Shown: piece by piece, positions 22,787 to 35,601 of the stretch
Numbering within the stretch: position 1 is the stretch's first letter
Layout of the letters: each line of letters begins with the position of its first letter
Assembly: GCA_024741835.1 (NCBI GenBank)
Contig: JAENRP010000040.1
Coordinates: 156,298-220,297, forward strand
Origin: Diplocarpon mali
Taxonomy: Eukaryota > Ascomycota > Leotiomycetes > Helotiales > Drepanopezizaceae
Reading direction: 5' to 3'
DNA length: 64,000 bases
The notes under the pieces: model-generated
Seen by the model: the letters and a program-made list of their open reading frames with translations, nothing else
The model's database searches: none
What the model was told of the DNA's origin: nothing
Position numbers and translations under genes: made by a program

Positions 22787-24241
22787 ATGAAGTTCCCCGT
22801 GACCTCGAGCCTCCTGGGCTTGTCGGCGCTGCACCTTGCCGCTGCCAAATACACGATGTACATTGATCAGTAAGTCCTTGGCTTCCCCGGTCAGTGCTCG
22901 AGGTCTAACAAATGACCGCAGATACCATCTCACAGACCTGCCGCCGAAGGATGTTGCCGCCGGAATCGATACTGTCATCATGGCGTTCGCCAACTCTTCG
23001 CTGTTCCTGACCGCCGCGGGGAACTACACCCCGTTCGAGCCCGTCTCGACCATGAGGGCCCGCCTGGACGCAGACGCCAAGGTCCTGTTCGCCATCGGCG
23101 GATGGGCCGACACAGCCGGTTTCTCGGAGGGTGCGAAGACAGAAGCATCGCGGAAAGAGTACGCAAAGAACGTGGCAAACACCATCATCCGTCTCGGCTT
23201 TGACGGTGTTGATATCGACTGGGAGTACCCGGGCGGCAACGGAGCCGACTACAGTGAGTGCTCTTCGAGTCCTGTGGCTTCTGCAGCAGCGTTCGTGCGA
23301 GGGCACGAGACGCTGGGATCTCGACATCGAATGAACCCCTGGCTGACAGAAACCTCTACACAGTCCAGATTCCTAACGCCAACAAGACCGACGAAATCAA
23401 GACCTACCCGCTCCTGCTAGCTGCCATCCGGGAAGCTATCGGCGATGACAAGGAATTGTCAATCGCCGTCCCCGGACGTCTTCAAGATATGATCGCTTTT
23501 ACCCCTGAACAAGCGCCTAGCATTTGGGAGCCTTGTGATTATGTCAACATCATGACATACGACCTGATGAACCGGAGAGACAACGTCACGTTCCACCACA
23601 CAGACATCAAGGGCTCTCTCGCCACCATTGACCACTACTTGGGAGCACTCGGCCTACCCTCTTCCAAGGCCGTCCTCGGGATCGCGTTCTACGCCAAATG
23701 GTTTACCACGGATTCGGCCTCCCCATGCGAGACCGGTCTTGGATGCAAGACTGTTCTACTCGAAGACGCCACTGGCGCGGATACTGGCAAGAGCGGTGCC
23801 ATAACCTTCGAGAAAGCCAACTACGCCCCCGTACCTACCAACCTCACCGACTCACCCGACGGATCTTGCGGTGCGGCAGTCGGATACAAATGTCTCGAGG
23901 GATACTGCTGCAGCGCCTATGGATTCTGTGGTGACACTGCGGCGCACTGCGGCATCAACTGCATGTCTGGGTACGGCAAATGTGGCTCTGCTTCCATTGG
24001 CGACATCTTCAAGACTGCCATGGCGAACGGTATCCATGATATGGTGGCCGGAGCCATGTACTACTACGACAAGGCCAACAACATCTTCCTGACCTGGGAC
24101 ACCGCGGAGCTGATTACCCAGAAGTTCGACGTGATCATCAAGGCCAGGAACTTGGCAGGCATCATGGCATGGAGTGGTGGAGAGGACAGCTACGACTGGA
24201 GCCGCATTCGTGCCATGCAAGCCGGTGCAGAGACCTTGTAA
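22787..24241 (+). CDS. Secreted GH18 chitinase with internal CBM18 (hevein-like) module
   Basis: Hydrolyses beta-1,4 bonds of chitin, secreted or cell-wall located. Exons 22787-22869, 22922-23253 and 23364-24241 join to 430 residues. A signal peptide (about residues 1-20, MKFPVTSSLLGLSALHLAAA) precedes the GH18 barrel. FAIGGW and the catalytic signature DGVDIDWEYPG (Glu at about 129) are intact, followed by MTYDLMNRRD, GIAFYAKW and the late-barrel GIMAWSGGEDS near 410. Between the last two, residues about 303-345 form a Cys-rich CBM18 with the pattern CG..C..GYCCS.YGFCG...CG..C, flanked by normal GH18 sequence. Most fungal CBM18 modules lie at a terminus, so the nested position is unusual. 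The enzyme should be catalytically competent. The 110-nt second intron is the less certain boundary but has a good branch-like CTGAC before its acceptor. The role (wall remodelling, mycoparasitism, nutrition) cannot be decided from context. Confidence 0.9.
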
Positions 24242-27200
24242 GGACTCTCCCAGTTCGCGCTCGAACGCAGTCCTCAAGACGCCCACTGATATCATGACCA
24301 GGTGCGATGGGGATGATAAGCCGTCATACCTCCCCAGCTACCCCACCACCAAGACGTACTGAGCATCTGAAGAGAGGAGCAGGGAAGTCCATCGCTTACG
24401 CCTCCCGGCCCACCTACTATGAAAAGGCGCGTCTGCAGCGCCCAGGTGAAGGGTGGGGGCTGCAATCATGGGCATGGGCTGTGGATGTCGAGCGTCCGGC
24501 GAAACATCTTGGTTTCTGTATATCTATTCACTTCATTTAAACCCGCTTCTTAGCTATCTCACTCCACAATACAATCTCCGTATTGCAGTGATAATACTCC
24601 CTGTCTCGCTTTAACTTTTCCTTGATATAAGTTAGTAATCAAAATTTGCACCCGAATCTTGTCACATCAAACTCGTGTTCTGGGTACTCTCCGATCGACG
24701 GCATTGATATAGTACCACCCTTCGAAGGTGATGGGTTTTAACTGAAGGGAAATATTAGCTGCAAGACACAGTGCCCTTTGATCTAGTGCAATCGCCTCGA
24801 GCTCAACTATCGAAATCTGGACACAGCCAAGGGTACTCAGCAATACCTATGTGTGCTGCCAGAAATTACCCTCCTTTCGTACTCGCTAAAGAATGTCAAC
24901 CTATAACACCCGGCGTCTCGCCAAACTTACCCCCATCTCTCCCTGAGCAATCAACACCAGACGCCCTCCGCTGTTAAATTCATGTATTCGGCTTGACAGC
25001 ATCCTAAATACCAAGAATCATTTACGAAATCCCCGGGGAGGAATTCCATCGCAGATCAGGCTATCAGCCGAGGAATATGAAACAACCGCGCGATGGCAAC
25101 GCCGGAGTAAGCTCTGAGATAACACAGGTGTTGATCCGAAAGAACGTCTGCGTCGTTTCATCGTGACCCTCTACGACTGACCGTCTCTCTATCGCTCCCT
25201 CATCGTGAGATCAACCGCGGATATATTACGCTCCCCGGAAGATGACCAACCCCAGGGTTTCGCATGTCTGCCCCCCTCAAAAGCCCAGTCCTCGAAAAGC
25301 ACCCATGCCTGTAATGTTGCTCGTACTGACAGCCTCGAGCACCGCGCGCTGGCTCTCGGCTCGGAGCGTGCGCTGCCTGGAGAGGACTTTCCTGGGTGGA
25401 GCTATGCAGTCTTCCTGAGATGAGAATATAGCCTTGAGCTGACATCCCCTTTCGCGAATGCAGGCTATGGCTTTTGTGGATTTGGTTAGAGTATCGTCGT
25501 ATCATTCACAGAAGAGGAGGGAATTCCCACTCGGGGGATAGCCCAGAGACGAGAAAGCGGATCCGGACGCGGCGTAGCAGTCAGTAGGGCAATGGATTTC
25601 TCTGCTCCGAAGATCCATGGCCCTCCGCCGTGTCAGTGCGAGTAAACTCCTTAACCGAACGGTCCGCGGAGAAGTGTGTGTGGTCAAGGGATGAGATCTT
25701 CCACCGGGAGCGTATCAGCGCATTAGAAAGTCGTAACAGGATAGCGGATGTGCGCGATCTCCGCCTCTCTACTCTACTGTTTATGGGGTGTGGCTCGTTG
25801 ATATACTGAGATGACTTTGTTAGGAGGTTCTTGAAAACAAGTATCAAGGTAAGGGCGATGTTATTGCAGAATCTGTAGGGTCTAGCTGCTGTCGCCGGTG
25901 ACGAGACGATATCGGGCTAGGTATTGAATCAGGATCACGACGAAACGAGTGCTGGATTCTGCAATGCTACAGAGAGCGAAGAATTGTGGGAGGATAATAT
26001 TTTGCCTTTTGAGTGGTGTGTATAACCTCCGTTCCGGTAGCGGTTCTTTCTCTTGCACTGTTATCTAGCCCAAGACAGCATCCACGCATAGATCACCGAC
26101 GTACATTTTGCTTTCCACACCGAAACCCATGTGGAATTCTTCGAGCCAATTTCAAGCATTGCTGGTTTTGCATAGACCCTTTTTCTTGGCTCTTTTCTTA
26201 TGCAGAAAATCAATGGCAGACTGTGTCGCTAGACTCGTTATCCTGGCTCCGCAAAATCTCTCGCCGGATCGACAGCACGTGAAATTTCTCATTGCTGGTA
26301 CCAAGAACGCCTACTTGGCAGGTTCCAAAGATGCGTATCATCCCAAGATTACCACTCTAAAAGCCATTGCCAGACGCCGGTGTGCACCGATTATCAACAT
26401 CTAAAAGCTGAAAGGGATCGGGATGCGGTAGTCAGCATCGAGGCAGAAGTCGCTTCCCTGGCTCCTCTTTTCACGACGGGCCACGAATCCAGCCAAAATG
26501 GCAAGAAAAATTCAGAGAGCTAGTCTTGTCAAATGGGTGCTTTGCGAGGGATCAACCCATACGGGTAGAGATTCGCGGGATATAGTTCCCAAGAGCCCTG
26601 GCCGGACGTATGGCCTGGTTGTCTTCATGCGACGGCGAGTTACAGGATGGGTTCTGCTAACTCCCATGGTTCTCTGAACACGGTGACTACTTTCCAAAGA
26701 CATGCGGTTGTGAATTGTTACATGTTAGATGAGCGTGTTCCCGTTGGATGGAACGTTTGATTTTTGTCTCTTGGCAGAGCTTGCTGAGGGTAGAATGTAT
26801 GATTACTAGATATGTAAGGAATTGGTAGATGCCGGCGTGTTTTGTATAGCTCAAGCTTTCAACGAATCCTGAGCCCAATTCCATACGTATGAATAGAGCC
26901 TGGTTCCAAGTACTTCAGAGTCGGCAATGCGTGTCAAAAATCAGTGATTCAGCTATCCGCGTCCAACCAAACTGTGATCGTTTATTCTAGACGAGCCAAA
27001 ATGCCACAACTATGAGAATGCTCAAGCTTAATATCATTCAGCAAGTCATCTCAAACAATGAAAATCCCCTTTGCAGGAAGTCTAGGCCATCTCAAGGGTC
27101 TTTCCATTACTCACTTTAACTAGTGCTGGGGGTCCGACAGCAGAGATGCCAAATCGCCATGTCGGACAGTATCAAGCCCCATATTTTCCAGGATATCCAG

Positions 27201-27581
27201 AAATTGAGGCTGGGCCTGCAAATCATAGCTGCAGCAAGCCGCCTCGAAGAAGAAGGGAAGAAAGCCAGAAAAACAGTGAAGTTTGGCTGGAGACACCCAT
27301 CACAAGACAGAAATCCAAAGATACGAGGGAGCAGTTACGGCCTGCTTGGTTACCTACATTACAGTATCTCTACAATATTACTGCGGTCAGAGATCGTGAG
27401 AAGTGAAGCTCGGAGGCCGGCACTAGGTAAGAAAAAGGGGCTTAAGCGAGACTTGTTTACAAGAGGGGGGGGATTCTGGCACTGAGTGGCTTGGAAAGTC
27501 TTCCTCCGTGCTGTATGGTTCTCCGAAAATATTCCGGGGGGTTAGTTCTTAATGGCTCTCGACCATGCGTGAGTCGAGAAG
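24242..27581. other. Intergenic region between chitinase and transposon block
   Basis: The first 200-300 bases are the probable 3' UTR of the chitinase. Beyond that only short unassigned frames occur (for example 26013-26404 and 27123-27485, plus), none with a recognisable domain. The DNA keeps normal composition up to the AGAAG duplication at 27577-27581, where the Copia LTR begins. Confidence 0.45.
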
Positions 27582-27705
27582 TGACAGAATCGAAAGGTGT
27601 AGATTCTAGTTCTAGAGAGCTGAAGTAGTATATATACAAGGTTGGCTTACCAAGCCTTAGCCTCCGCTCTGTGCGGTAATCTCTGTACCTTGTATATTTC
27701 TAACA
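27582..27705 (-). repeat. 3' LTR of Copia element A
   Basis: 124 bp, TG...CA ends intact (TGACAGAATC to TTCTAACA). It differs from the partner LTR at 47708 only by a handful of C/T and G/A transitions. It lies at the junction with unmutated host DNA. Confidence 0.93.
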
Positions 27706-27875
27706 TGCCCCCTATTATAAAGCTCTATAGAACTCAGAGTAAAGAGCCCCACATTTTTTTTTTTTTTATATAGTCTAGGCCTTATTAACTCCTATAATAT
27801 ACTCTTTAGTATATGGCGCCTACGTCTCCCTTATATAGAGTTCAGCCGCCCCGCAGTATTAAAATATACGTTATA

Positions 27876-28174
27876 TGTTGGTACGCAGATTCCTATGCAA
27901 GAGGCAAGCCATCCTCGTTCCTAGGGTCATCTCATATAGCTGTACTATATGCGATATAAGGGGTTTTGTATATATTTCAGATAGCTGTTCAGCCGGAGGA
28001 CCTTAGAAGGATATCTATATGCGGCTAGGAGGGAATATAAGAGGGAGGATATTTAGAGGTATAAAGGTACTATTTTAGTTATATAAAGATAGATAGATAT
28101 TATAATAGATTCTTTTTAATAATAAGTACTTAACTATATTCATATGAATATCGATTACTGGTATAGAACTTATA
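27876..28174 (+). repeat. 5' LTR of Copia element B
   Basis: 299 bp, begins TGTTGGTACGCAG and ends AGAACTTATA. The outer (left) portion keeps G/C bases, while the inner portion has RIP-type T/A changes relative to the partner LTR. Confidence 0.93.
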
Positions 28175-28599
28175 TTAATCAATGGTAGCACCTTTACTAT
28201 AAATAGCAAGGTTATTAAATTGAAGAATTCTTTCTTAATTTTAAAGAGTACTTGATTATATTTCTAGCTTACTTTAAATACTAACTTAAATGTACGAAGT
28301 AATATTAGTTACTATTAAAGGGGAAAAGGCGAAAGGTACGCGAATCTAGCTAGAGTTATTACTTTAAAGGTAGATACTATCCTCTTTTACTTGCGTTCTA
28401 TTATGTATTATAATTAAGGCAAAACCAGAGTGCAATCGGTATCTTGATTATAATTAGATAATAGTATAATAATACGTAAAATACAACTATATTAGACTTC
28501 TTTTAAACCTTATTAGGGCGTAGAGCAATGTTTAGATAATATTAGGAAATGATTAAGGGAGGACTATTAATACTGCTTAATCTAAAGTAACCCTAGATA

Positions 28600-30250
28600 C
28601 TAAAGGACCTTAAAAGGGATATAAGACTTTAAGAGGATCAACTTAGCGAAGAGGCCCTTAGATTAAAAGATTAATATATAAAGAACTTTCAGAAGATATT
28701 ATAAGATGGTAAAAGGAGAGGGCTATACTTTACTAAGGACTTCTAAGAGGAATTCTAAGATTGGATAGTTGGCGACTTTAAATCGCTAGATAAGGACGTT
28801 CGACGATGCCTAAGGGACGACCTTTAGTACTATAGAGTATACGTTTAGTATAAGAAGGGCGTTTCGATCGGCTAGGCACTTTTCGATATAGTATATTAAG
28901 AAAGAAACGAATAGCTAAAAGACTAGCTAGAGTTATAAACCTGAGAAGTATCAAACTCAGTTATAGTATAATCTCTAAGATATAGAATAAGGTCTACTTC
29001 AGAATTTGCTAAGTCTATATAAATAAGCGAGCCACCTACTTAAAGGGTTACTATAGCTGAATAAGAGATACTATGCTAAGACTCGCTTTAGTAAGGATAC
29101 CTTAGATATAATAATAATACTTCGTAAGATAACCTATATAAAATAGATACTTTAAAATAAATAACCGAATAGTATAACTTTAAAAGAATACCTTATTAAC
29201 CTTGATTAAGACGGACCTTAGTCTTATAATACCTAGAGATCTCGAATCCGATACTAATGCCGCCGATCTAACTAAGAGATAGATTATTGCTACCCTTTGC
29301 TATAAGGAGGGATTTAAAAGCACTTTTAGACCTTAATTAGAGCAACGCTTAACTATCTTAATATATTATAGAACCTTTGACTTTAGATTAGGCCAAAACC
29401 TTTGTAAATCTAAGTAAGATATATACTAAGGAGACTTAGTACTTAGGCAGGAAAGATCACTTTAATAAGAAGCTTTATATATTCGCCGATTTGTGCTAAA
29501 GAGCCTTAGTAGACTAGAGTATATAGTATAGAGCCTTTCTATCTATACTATAAGACTCGGCCTTGATATACTACTATTAGTACTTATAAAATAAGAACTT
29601 TAAGTTTGCTAAGCTAGTAGAGGCCATTTGGGCTAATTATAAGACCGAAGAGAGAAGTAGCAGATTCCTAAGGAGGTGGTTTCAGCTGACATTTGACCTA
29701 TTTTAATAAGAAGACTATTAAAGGGGGAAACCGATCTTGACCTAACTTGAAAACTATACTAAGGAGCTATAGAACTTGCAATTAGGCTTATATGCTAATA
29801 TAAGGAACGATCGATTAATTAGAGATAGGCTTATATAAGGTGTTTCCGAGAATCGGCTATTTTAAATGGCACTTTTTAAGCCATTAGCGACGTTCCTAGC
29901 TTTATTAGATAGCTTACGGGCTTGCGTAGGAGTAGTTGCCTAAGACGGACTATCTAAACCCTAGCACTTTAGTTCGGCTACTAATAGACTCTAATATTAT
30001 TTAGCTAAGGAGCAAGGGCAATCTATAGCGCACTTTTCAAATAGAAAGATAAAGTTTGCCTAAGGTAATAAGAGAGGAATAACCTTTTAATTAAAACTAG
30101 GCTATATAGGGTATATTATATACTAGAAAAAGGACTGCTATAGTAGCAAGCACTTAGAAGAAGAAAGAGCCGCCTAGAAGTCTCGCTATATAGTAAGCTA
30201 ATAAGCCGAAGGGTATAAGCTAATAGATAAAATATATAAGGCATACCTCT
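28600..30250 (+). pseudogene. Degenerate Gag of Copia element B
   Basis: This is the expected Gag position between the 5' LTR and protease. Reading frames are broken by frequent TAA and TAG. A late segment around 30110-30180 reads YQKKDCYSSKHLEEE-like residues (stop at the Gln), resembling the Cys/His region at the end of fungal Copia Gag proteins. Limits are approximate. No start codon can be chosen because of mutation. The protein would coat RNA in virus-like particles, but no functional product is possible here. Confidence 0.5.
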
Positions 30251-30479
30251 TATAGGAAGATAAAGGAGCATGTTTAAAGGGCAATAGGACCGATGAGGAT
30301 AAGTAGGAAACGTCTTTAGAAGAGGAGGACTAAGCGATTAGCAACCCTAAGGATAGTAATATCAACTTCACTATAGTATTCCTAGCTTCTGACTAAGAAT
30401 ATAACTTAAGAACTGTACTTAATTAGCTTAAAAAGCAGAAGGCTAAATACCTTTTAATAATAAGAGTTAATAAACCGAT

Positions 30480-31960
30480 ACGAACGGACCTTAAGGTATT
30501 TATAATATAATAGATAGATCAATTCTTTTAAGGATTCCTAATCGATATAGGCGCCTTAAATAAAAATATAGGAGGAATCAACCAATTCAAAGCCTTATAA
30601 AATATATAGGACGCAGTTCTGGCTTTACTCGGCGCTGAAAAGCATAAAATTACCTTTAAGGTAGGTTTATAAAATGCAATCGGCAAGACAACTGTTTAAA
30701 TATCGGCAGGCCCTATAGAGTTCTTAATTATAAAGGCAGATATACTGTTTTTGGTCTACTTATAATAACTCGATAAAATAGGAGCTAAATATAACAATTT
30801 GCGCAATTTGCTTATCATTGGCAAGGAGAAACACTTAATTATTAGAAAATACAAGCACCTATAGCTTTTACTTAATATAATAGAGCAACTTCTAATAACT
30901 TTAAAGGGTATAATTAATATATGCCATTTGATAGAAATAGAGATCCAAAGGCTATATAAAAGATTTGGATATCCTTTAGTAAAATGCCTTAAACACCTTT
31001 TAAACTAGGCCGGTTATAATATCGACTTTAGTATTATAATAAGAGTAAGGGAAATATGCCGATATTATTAACTTTACGCTAATGCTCCTTATAGATTCCG
31101 ATTCAAGCTATAAGATAATATCGACTTTAATTATATTATATATATTGATATTGCTTAATTCGGTAGAAGGAACGCCCTTTATATAGTTGATAAAGCAATA
31201 GGATTTAGAGCCGTAAGGTTCTTACAAAAGGGAATAGGAGCATATTCGGCCGACGTAGTGTTTTAAGCCTTTAAATTAGCTTAGCTAGATATGTATATTA
31301 AACCTTTTGATTTTATAGTATATAACTATAGTATTAACTTTAACTTAGTAGAGTTCAAAAGCTCTTTAAGATCTATAGGAATAATCCTTAAACTAGTTCC
31401 TATAGAGGCGTACTACTCTATTAGTAAGGTCGAACGGTATTATCGCCCTTTAAGATATGCCTTTAAGATAATAACGGCTAAATACCCCTGATTAAGCGAC
31501 GATAAGAGGCTGCAAATAGCTATTAAAGCAGTTAATAATACAGTAGGGCCTAATAGAATAATTCCTACCTTGCTCATTTTTAAGGCATATCTAAGGCTAA
31601 CTGAATTGGATTTACCAAATCCGTTAGTAGAATAGAGGGCAGTAATAATTAAAAAGGCTATAAAGGAAGTAAGGAAGATCTATATTACTCGCAAGGTCAA
31701 TAACGCTTTAGGCATAAGAAATGGCCCTAAAACCACTTATATCTACGATTTAAGGCTAAAAGACCTAGTATTAGTATATTAGAAGAAGGGAGGATAGATA
31801 GGCCTATTCGAGTTCCTAGGCTTAGAGAATGAAACTTATATAGTTAATATTAGCGGTAGAATAAGGCACTTTAGATTAATAAGCGTATGTCTATTTAAAA
31901 TCGATAATAAAGAAAACTGCCTAAAGGAAACTAGAGGAATTAAACCTAAGGATCGAACGA
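30480..31960 (+). pseudogene. Degenerate protease and integrase of Copia element B
   Basis: A protease-like active-site segment reads DIGALN, where Copia proteases carry a D-[ST]-G core; an ACA-to-ATA change would explain the Ile. Next comes the pre-integrase zinc region with RFGYPLVKCL, consistent with a His-to-Tyr change. The integrase core follows, with YIDIA for the first Asp, NYSINF for the second (Asp changed to Asn) and the third acidic position retained in SKVERYYRPLRYAF. A 66-codon frame (31291-31491) remains open over the last part. All changes are RIP-type transitions. The enzyme would process the polyprotein and insert cDNA, but is inactive here. Confidence 0.8.
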
Positions 31961-32059
31961 CTATTAAAAGGGAGTAGAATGCAATTAATATTAATAAAGA
32001 AGTAGAGCCCTCTCGCTTAGCTAAGCCGCAACTTAATAGCTGCAAGCAATCGCCAAGAG

Positions 32060-33870
32060 TAAAGGTTCCTTTTATTAAGCCTATTTCCAGCCTTCCTATA
32101 ATTAATAACAACTATAATGCTAAGATATAAATATCCTTTAGAGTAGATAATAAGCTATATATGGCCAAATTAAAGGTATTCCTAATAGAGAAGGAGAATA
32201 GGGACCAAGAACTGTTATAGAAGCTATAGGCAAAAGGCAAGATTACCACTCCTAGGCGCCCTTTCTAGCAATCTCGCCTAAAGGAGTACTAAGGGCTAAT
32301 AAATAAGGGGGTATTTGTACTAATGAATAAAAATGACCCTGCTATAAAAGGCAAGAGGATCTTCAAATTAAGAATAATTAATAAGATAAAAGGGAAGGAG
32401 ATAGATCACCTATTTAAGAAATCACGCCTAATTGTATAAGCTTAAAACAATACTAGCAAGAAGGAGGAAGGCATAATCACTTAATCCCTAACTATTTAAT
32501 AAGCAAGCTAATGCCTTTTAGTATCACTTTCAATATCAATCTAAGAACACTTTAAAGAATAGGGCAAGAAGGGCATTCTCGGCCTACAGGATATTATATA
32601 AGCGTATACCTAGGCAGCTTTGAAGCTACTATACGATATATTTGTATTTCTCCTATAAGATATTACTAAGCTATTCTCTATAGGTACAGTCTTTAAAGTA
32701 GTGCTGCCGCTCTATAGCATTCCCAAATTAGGAAATTACTAGTTTAGTACCTACTATAAGCACTATTATAGCAATCTCAGTATAGCTAACTCAACTTATA
32801 ACCCTTATCTATTATTAACCTTAAGCACTTCTCCCTTTTTCGGCATAGTAAGAATATAAACGGACGACACTTTAATACTTAAAGAAGCAGACTTTTTAAA
32901 AAAGGAAGAGGATGAGATTAAAAGGGTAGGATTCCTTATAAAGCTAATATAATACCTATCGAGCACTAAATTACTAGCTTTTAATAGGTGTATTATTTCC
33001 TAGGAAGGGGATATAGTATATATATGATAAAAGGGCTAAGGCCAAAGGCTAGAACTAGTCGATACTTCTTAAGAGGGCTATAAGTAATAATACCTAAAGC
33101 AAAGAGTAAAAGGAGCTTATTTAGCTACGATCTGCTAATCAGAAGCTTTCTTCGATTTATTAGCTATAGCCTAATACTAGGATCCGATAGTTTAAGATGC
33201 GGAGAATCTAAATAAGCGACTTAAGTGGATCTGAAACAACCCTAAAAGAGGCCTGACCTACCTTACTATTAATTTGCAAAATGCTAAACTATTCGCATTT
33301 ATCAATAGATCTTTTGCTAATAATAAGGATTTAAGCTTGCAGATCGGCTATATTATTATACTAGCTACTAAAGAGGAAGGAGAATCGCAGTTTACTTTAA
33401 AAGGCAATATTCTATACTATAGCTTAACAAAGTATAAGAGAGTGATAAGAGCTATACTAGCCTTTGAACTATATGCTATAGTAGCAGGTATTAATATGCT
33501 AGTTTCTATAGCTATAACAATTAATATAGTAATAGCTAAGCTAAGTCTACCCTACCTCCTTACCATTATATATACAGATTCCCTCTCCTTATATAAGTGT
33601 ATTATCAAATTAGGCACTATAAAGGAGAAGCGATTGATAATCGATATAATAGCTATTCGATAATCGTATAAGAATAGGGAGCTTATAAAGATACGTTAGA
33701 TCAATGGCGCTAGCAACCCTACCAATACTATAATAAAAGCTAATTTAAATTAGGCCCTTTAGCAACTGATAAATACTAATTCGATAACTATCAGGAAGGA
33801 GGGATAGGTACAAAGGCCTATTAGGGTATAACTAAACCTAAAAAGGTCTTAGATTAATAATATCTAATAT
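32060..33870 (+). pseudogene. Degenerate reverse transcriptase and RNase H of Copia element B
   Basis: Reverse transcriptase motifs are legible: PLYSIPKLGNY (the PLYGIPEAGNHW-type region) and TDDTLILKEADFL containing the catalytic Asp pair. Farther on, a 129-codon frame (33274-33663) remains open and encodes RNase H-like sequence with SFANNKDLSLQIGY, SLTKYKRVIRAILAFELYA and YTDSLSLYKCI, which carries the acidic residues of the RNase H fold. The C-terminus continues in the same frame past stops to about 33870. The long open stretch shows that mutation was uneven along the element. Confidence 0.85.
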
Positions 33871-35601
33871 TTTTAATTATAAGCTATTAGCAATTTTTTT
33901 ATTTATTTTTTATTTTACTATAAGATATATTCCTACACTTGCTATTACTACCTTCTTTTTATCTTTTCTTACTTACTTGCGTATACTTGCATTTTTTTTA
34001 TCACTTAAGTAGTATTAGAGAAGGAGGTTATAGTAAAGTAGCAATTATTATATTGCTAAAGATAACGATTTATTAACGATTCCACCCTTAATAAGCACCT
34101 ATCTTAAGCATTAGGATTTCTAGAGTATAGATCCTTAAACCCTTAAGGCCTAAAAGCCTTACTACCTAAAGCAGTAGCCAAGTTGGCTTACTCCTCTTAA
34201 GCTTGCACTTAAGTAAGAGCGGCCGCGATCTCCTTTGGATTCGGCTTATTTAGATCACTAAGATCCAGATCCCTACCCTTTAGAGAGCCTTTAGAAGGCA
34301 CTTGTCTACCCTTGCCTTTTTAGCAGTAGATATTATTAAAGGGAGCCTGAGAGCGGCCTCTAGCCGAGTTAAATAGCCCTTCTATATACTAAAGGGAGCC
34401 GAGCACCTTAGTGCCTTAAGTTTCAAGACACCTAAAGGCAGCATTACCGCCTTAGATAGCGCGCAATAGATCTTACAAATAGTTAGTTATTAATATTAGA
34501 TAGATTCAAAGGCATATATAGCTTGCTAAGTATTCGCAAGGTTAATACTATAATAGAAAGTATAAGCTTTATTTAGCTAAGCTAGCTAAAGGGCATCCTA
34601 AGTCTTTAGGACTATAGAGATTTATATCTAAGTCTCTTTAAATAGGATTCGAGCCGCCTCTTAGATCGCTTTAATATTACTACTAACTTAAGCATCTTAA
34701 AGGATAATATACTTATCCTAAGCTTAGATAGGTATTTAAAACGGATATCTATTAAAGGTTATTAGAGCAAGAGGATATTAGAGGGCACTTATTAAGATAT
34801 ACTTAGCCTACTGCGTAATGCAGTAGTTATACTTCTTAAAAGTGAGAGTATTAAAGGCATATATATAGCTAGTATTATTCTTACTAGCCTCCTTTCTTAA
34901 TATTATACGCGTATAATATACGTATAGCACTCGAAAGGCCTTAAGCAGATCTTTTAGGTTATATTTAAGCATTATCTAAATCAGCGATATATATATTAAA
35001 AGGGGTCGGCCAACTATTAGGGCACTTACTAATAATAATAATATTAGTAATAAGATAATATAAGATAAGATCTACTAAAGGGTTAATCAACTCAAAAGCA
35101 AGAAGGGGAATCGACCTACTTATAAGAAGTGGAAGTTAAAGTTAAGAGATCAAGGGAGGAGGGAAGCTTAATATATATGCCTTCTTAAAGGCCCCTCTTT
35201 TCCCTTCTACAGATTATTATAATTTATAGCCATAATGGATTATAACTTTAGATAACTCTTTAATAAAGAGTCTCGAACCTACTAAAATGCAACTAGACTA
35301 TAATCGCACTACTACAAAGCTTAAATAAAGACCTTAGATTGCTTCTATCACTTGGACACCTTTCCTTTCCCTCTTTACTATTTTATCTTTACTATTTGCC
35401 TTTATCTTTACTATTCTACTTTATATATATACTATCCTTATTACCTATTATATCTGCCTTTGCTATTAAGCTATTTATCTTTGCTATTCTATTCTTTATT
35501 GCCATTTGATTATTTGCTACTAATCTGCCTCCTTTATATACCTATTTTGCGTACTTCCTTATACGAGTTGAAAAGGTCTTTTTAAAAGAAAGTACTACTA
35601 G
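33871..35601. other. Unexplained 1.7 kb between pol and 3' LTR of Copia B
   Basis: Copia elements usually end soon after RNase H, but here 1.7 kb intervenes. Both strands contain frames interrupted only by RIP-type TAA/TAG codons. On the minus strand, around 34200-34450, 59 codons contain one stop and read GRSQAPFNNIYC, KGKGRQVPSKGSLKGRD and NKPNPKEIAAALT. Plus-strand frames over the same DNA are also fairly open, so the coding strand is uncertain. From 35340 a Leu/Tyr-rich T-rich tract precedes the LTR. This may be an extra (perhaps antisense) gene, a captured host fragment or a noncoding 3' region. Confidence 0.45.
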
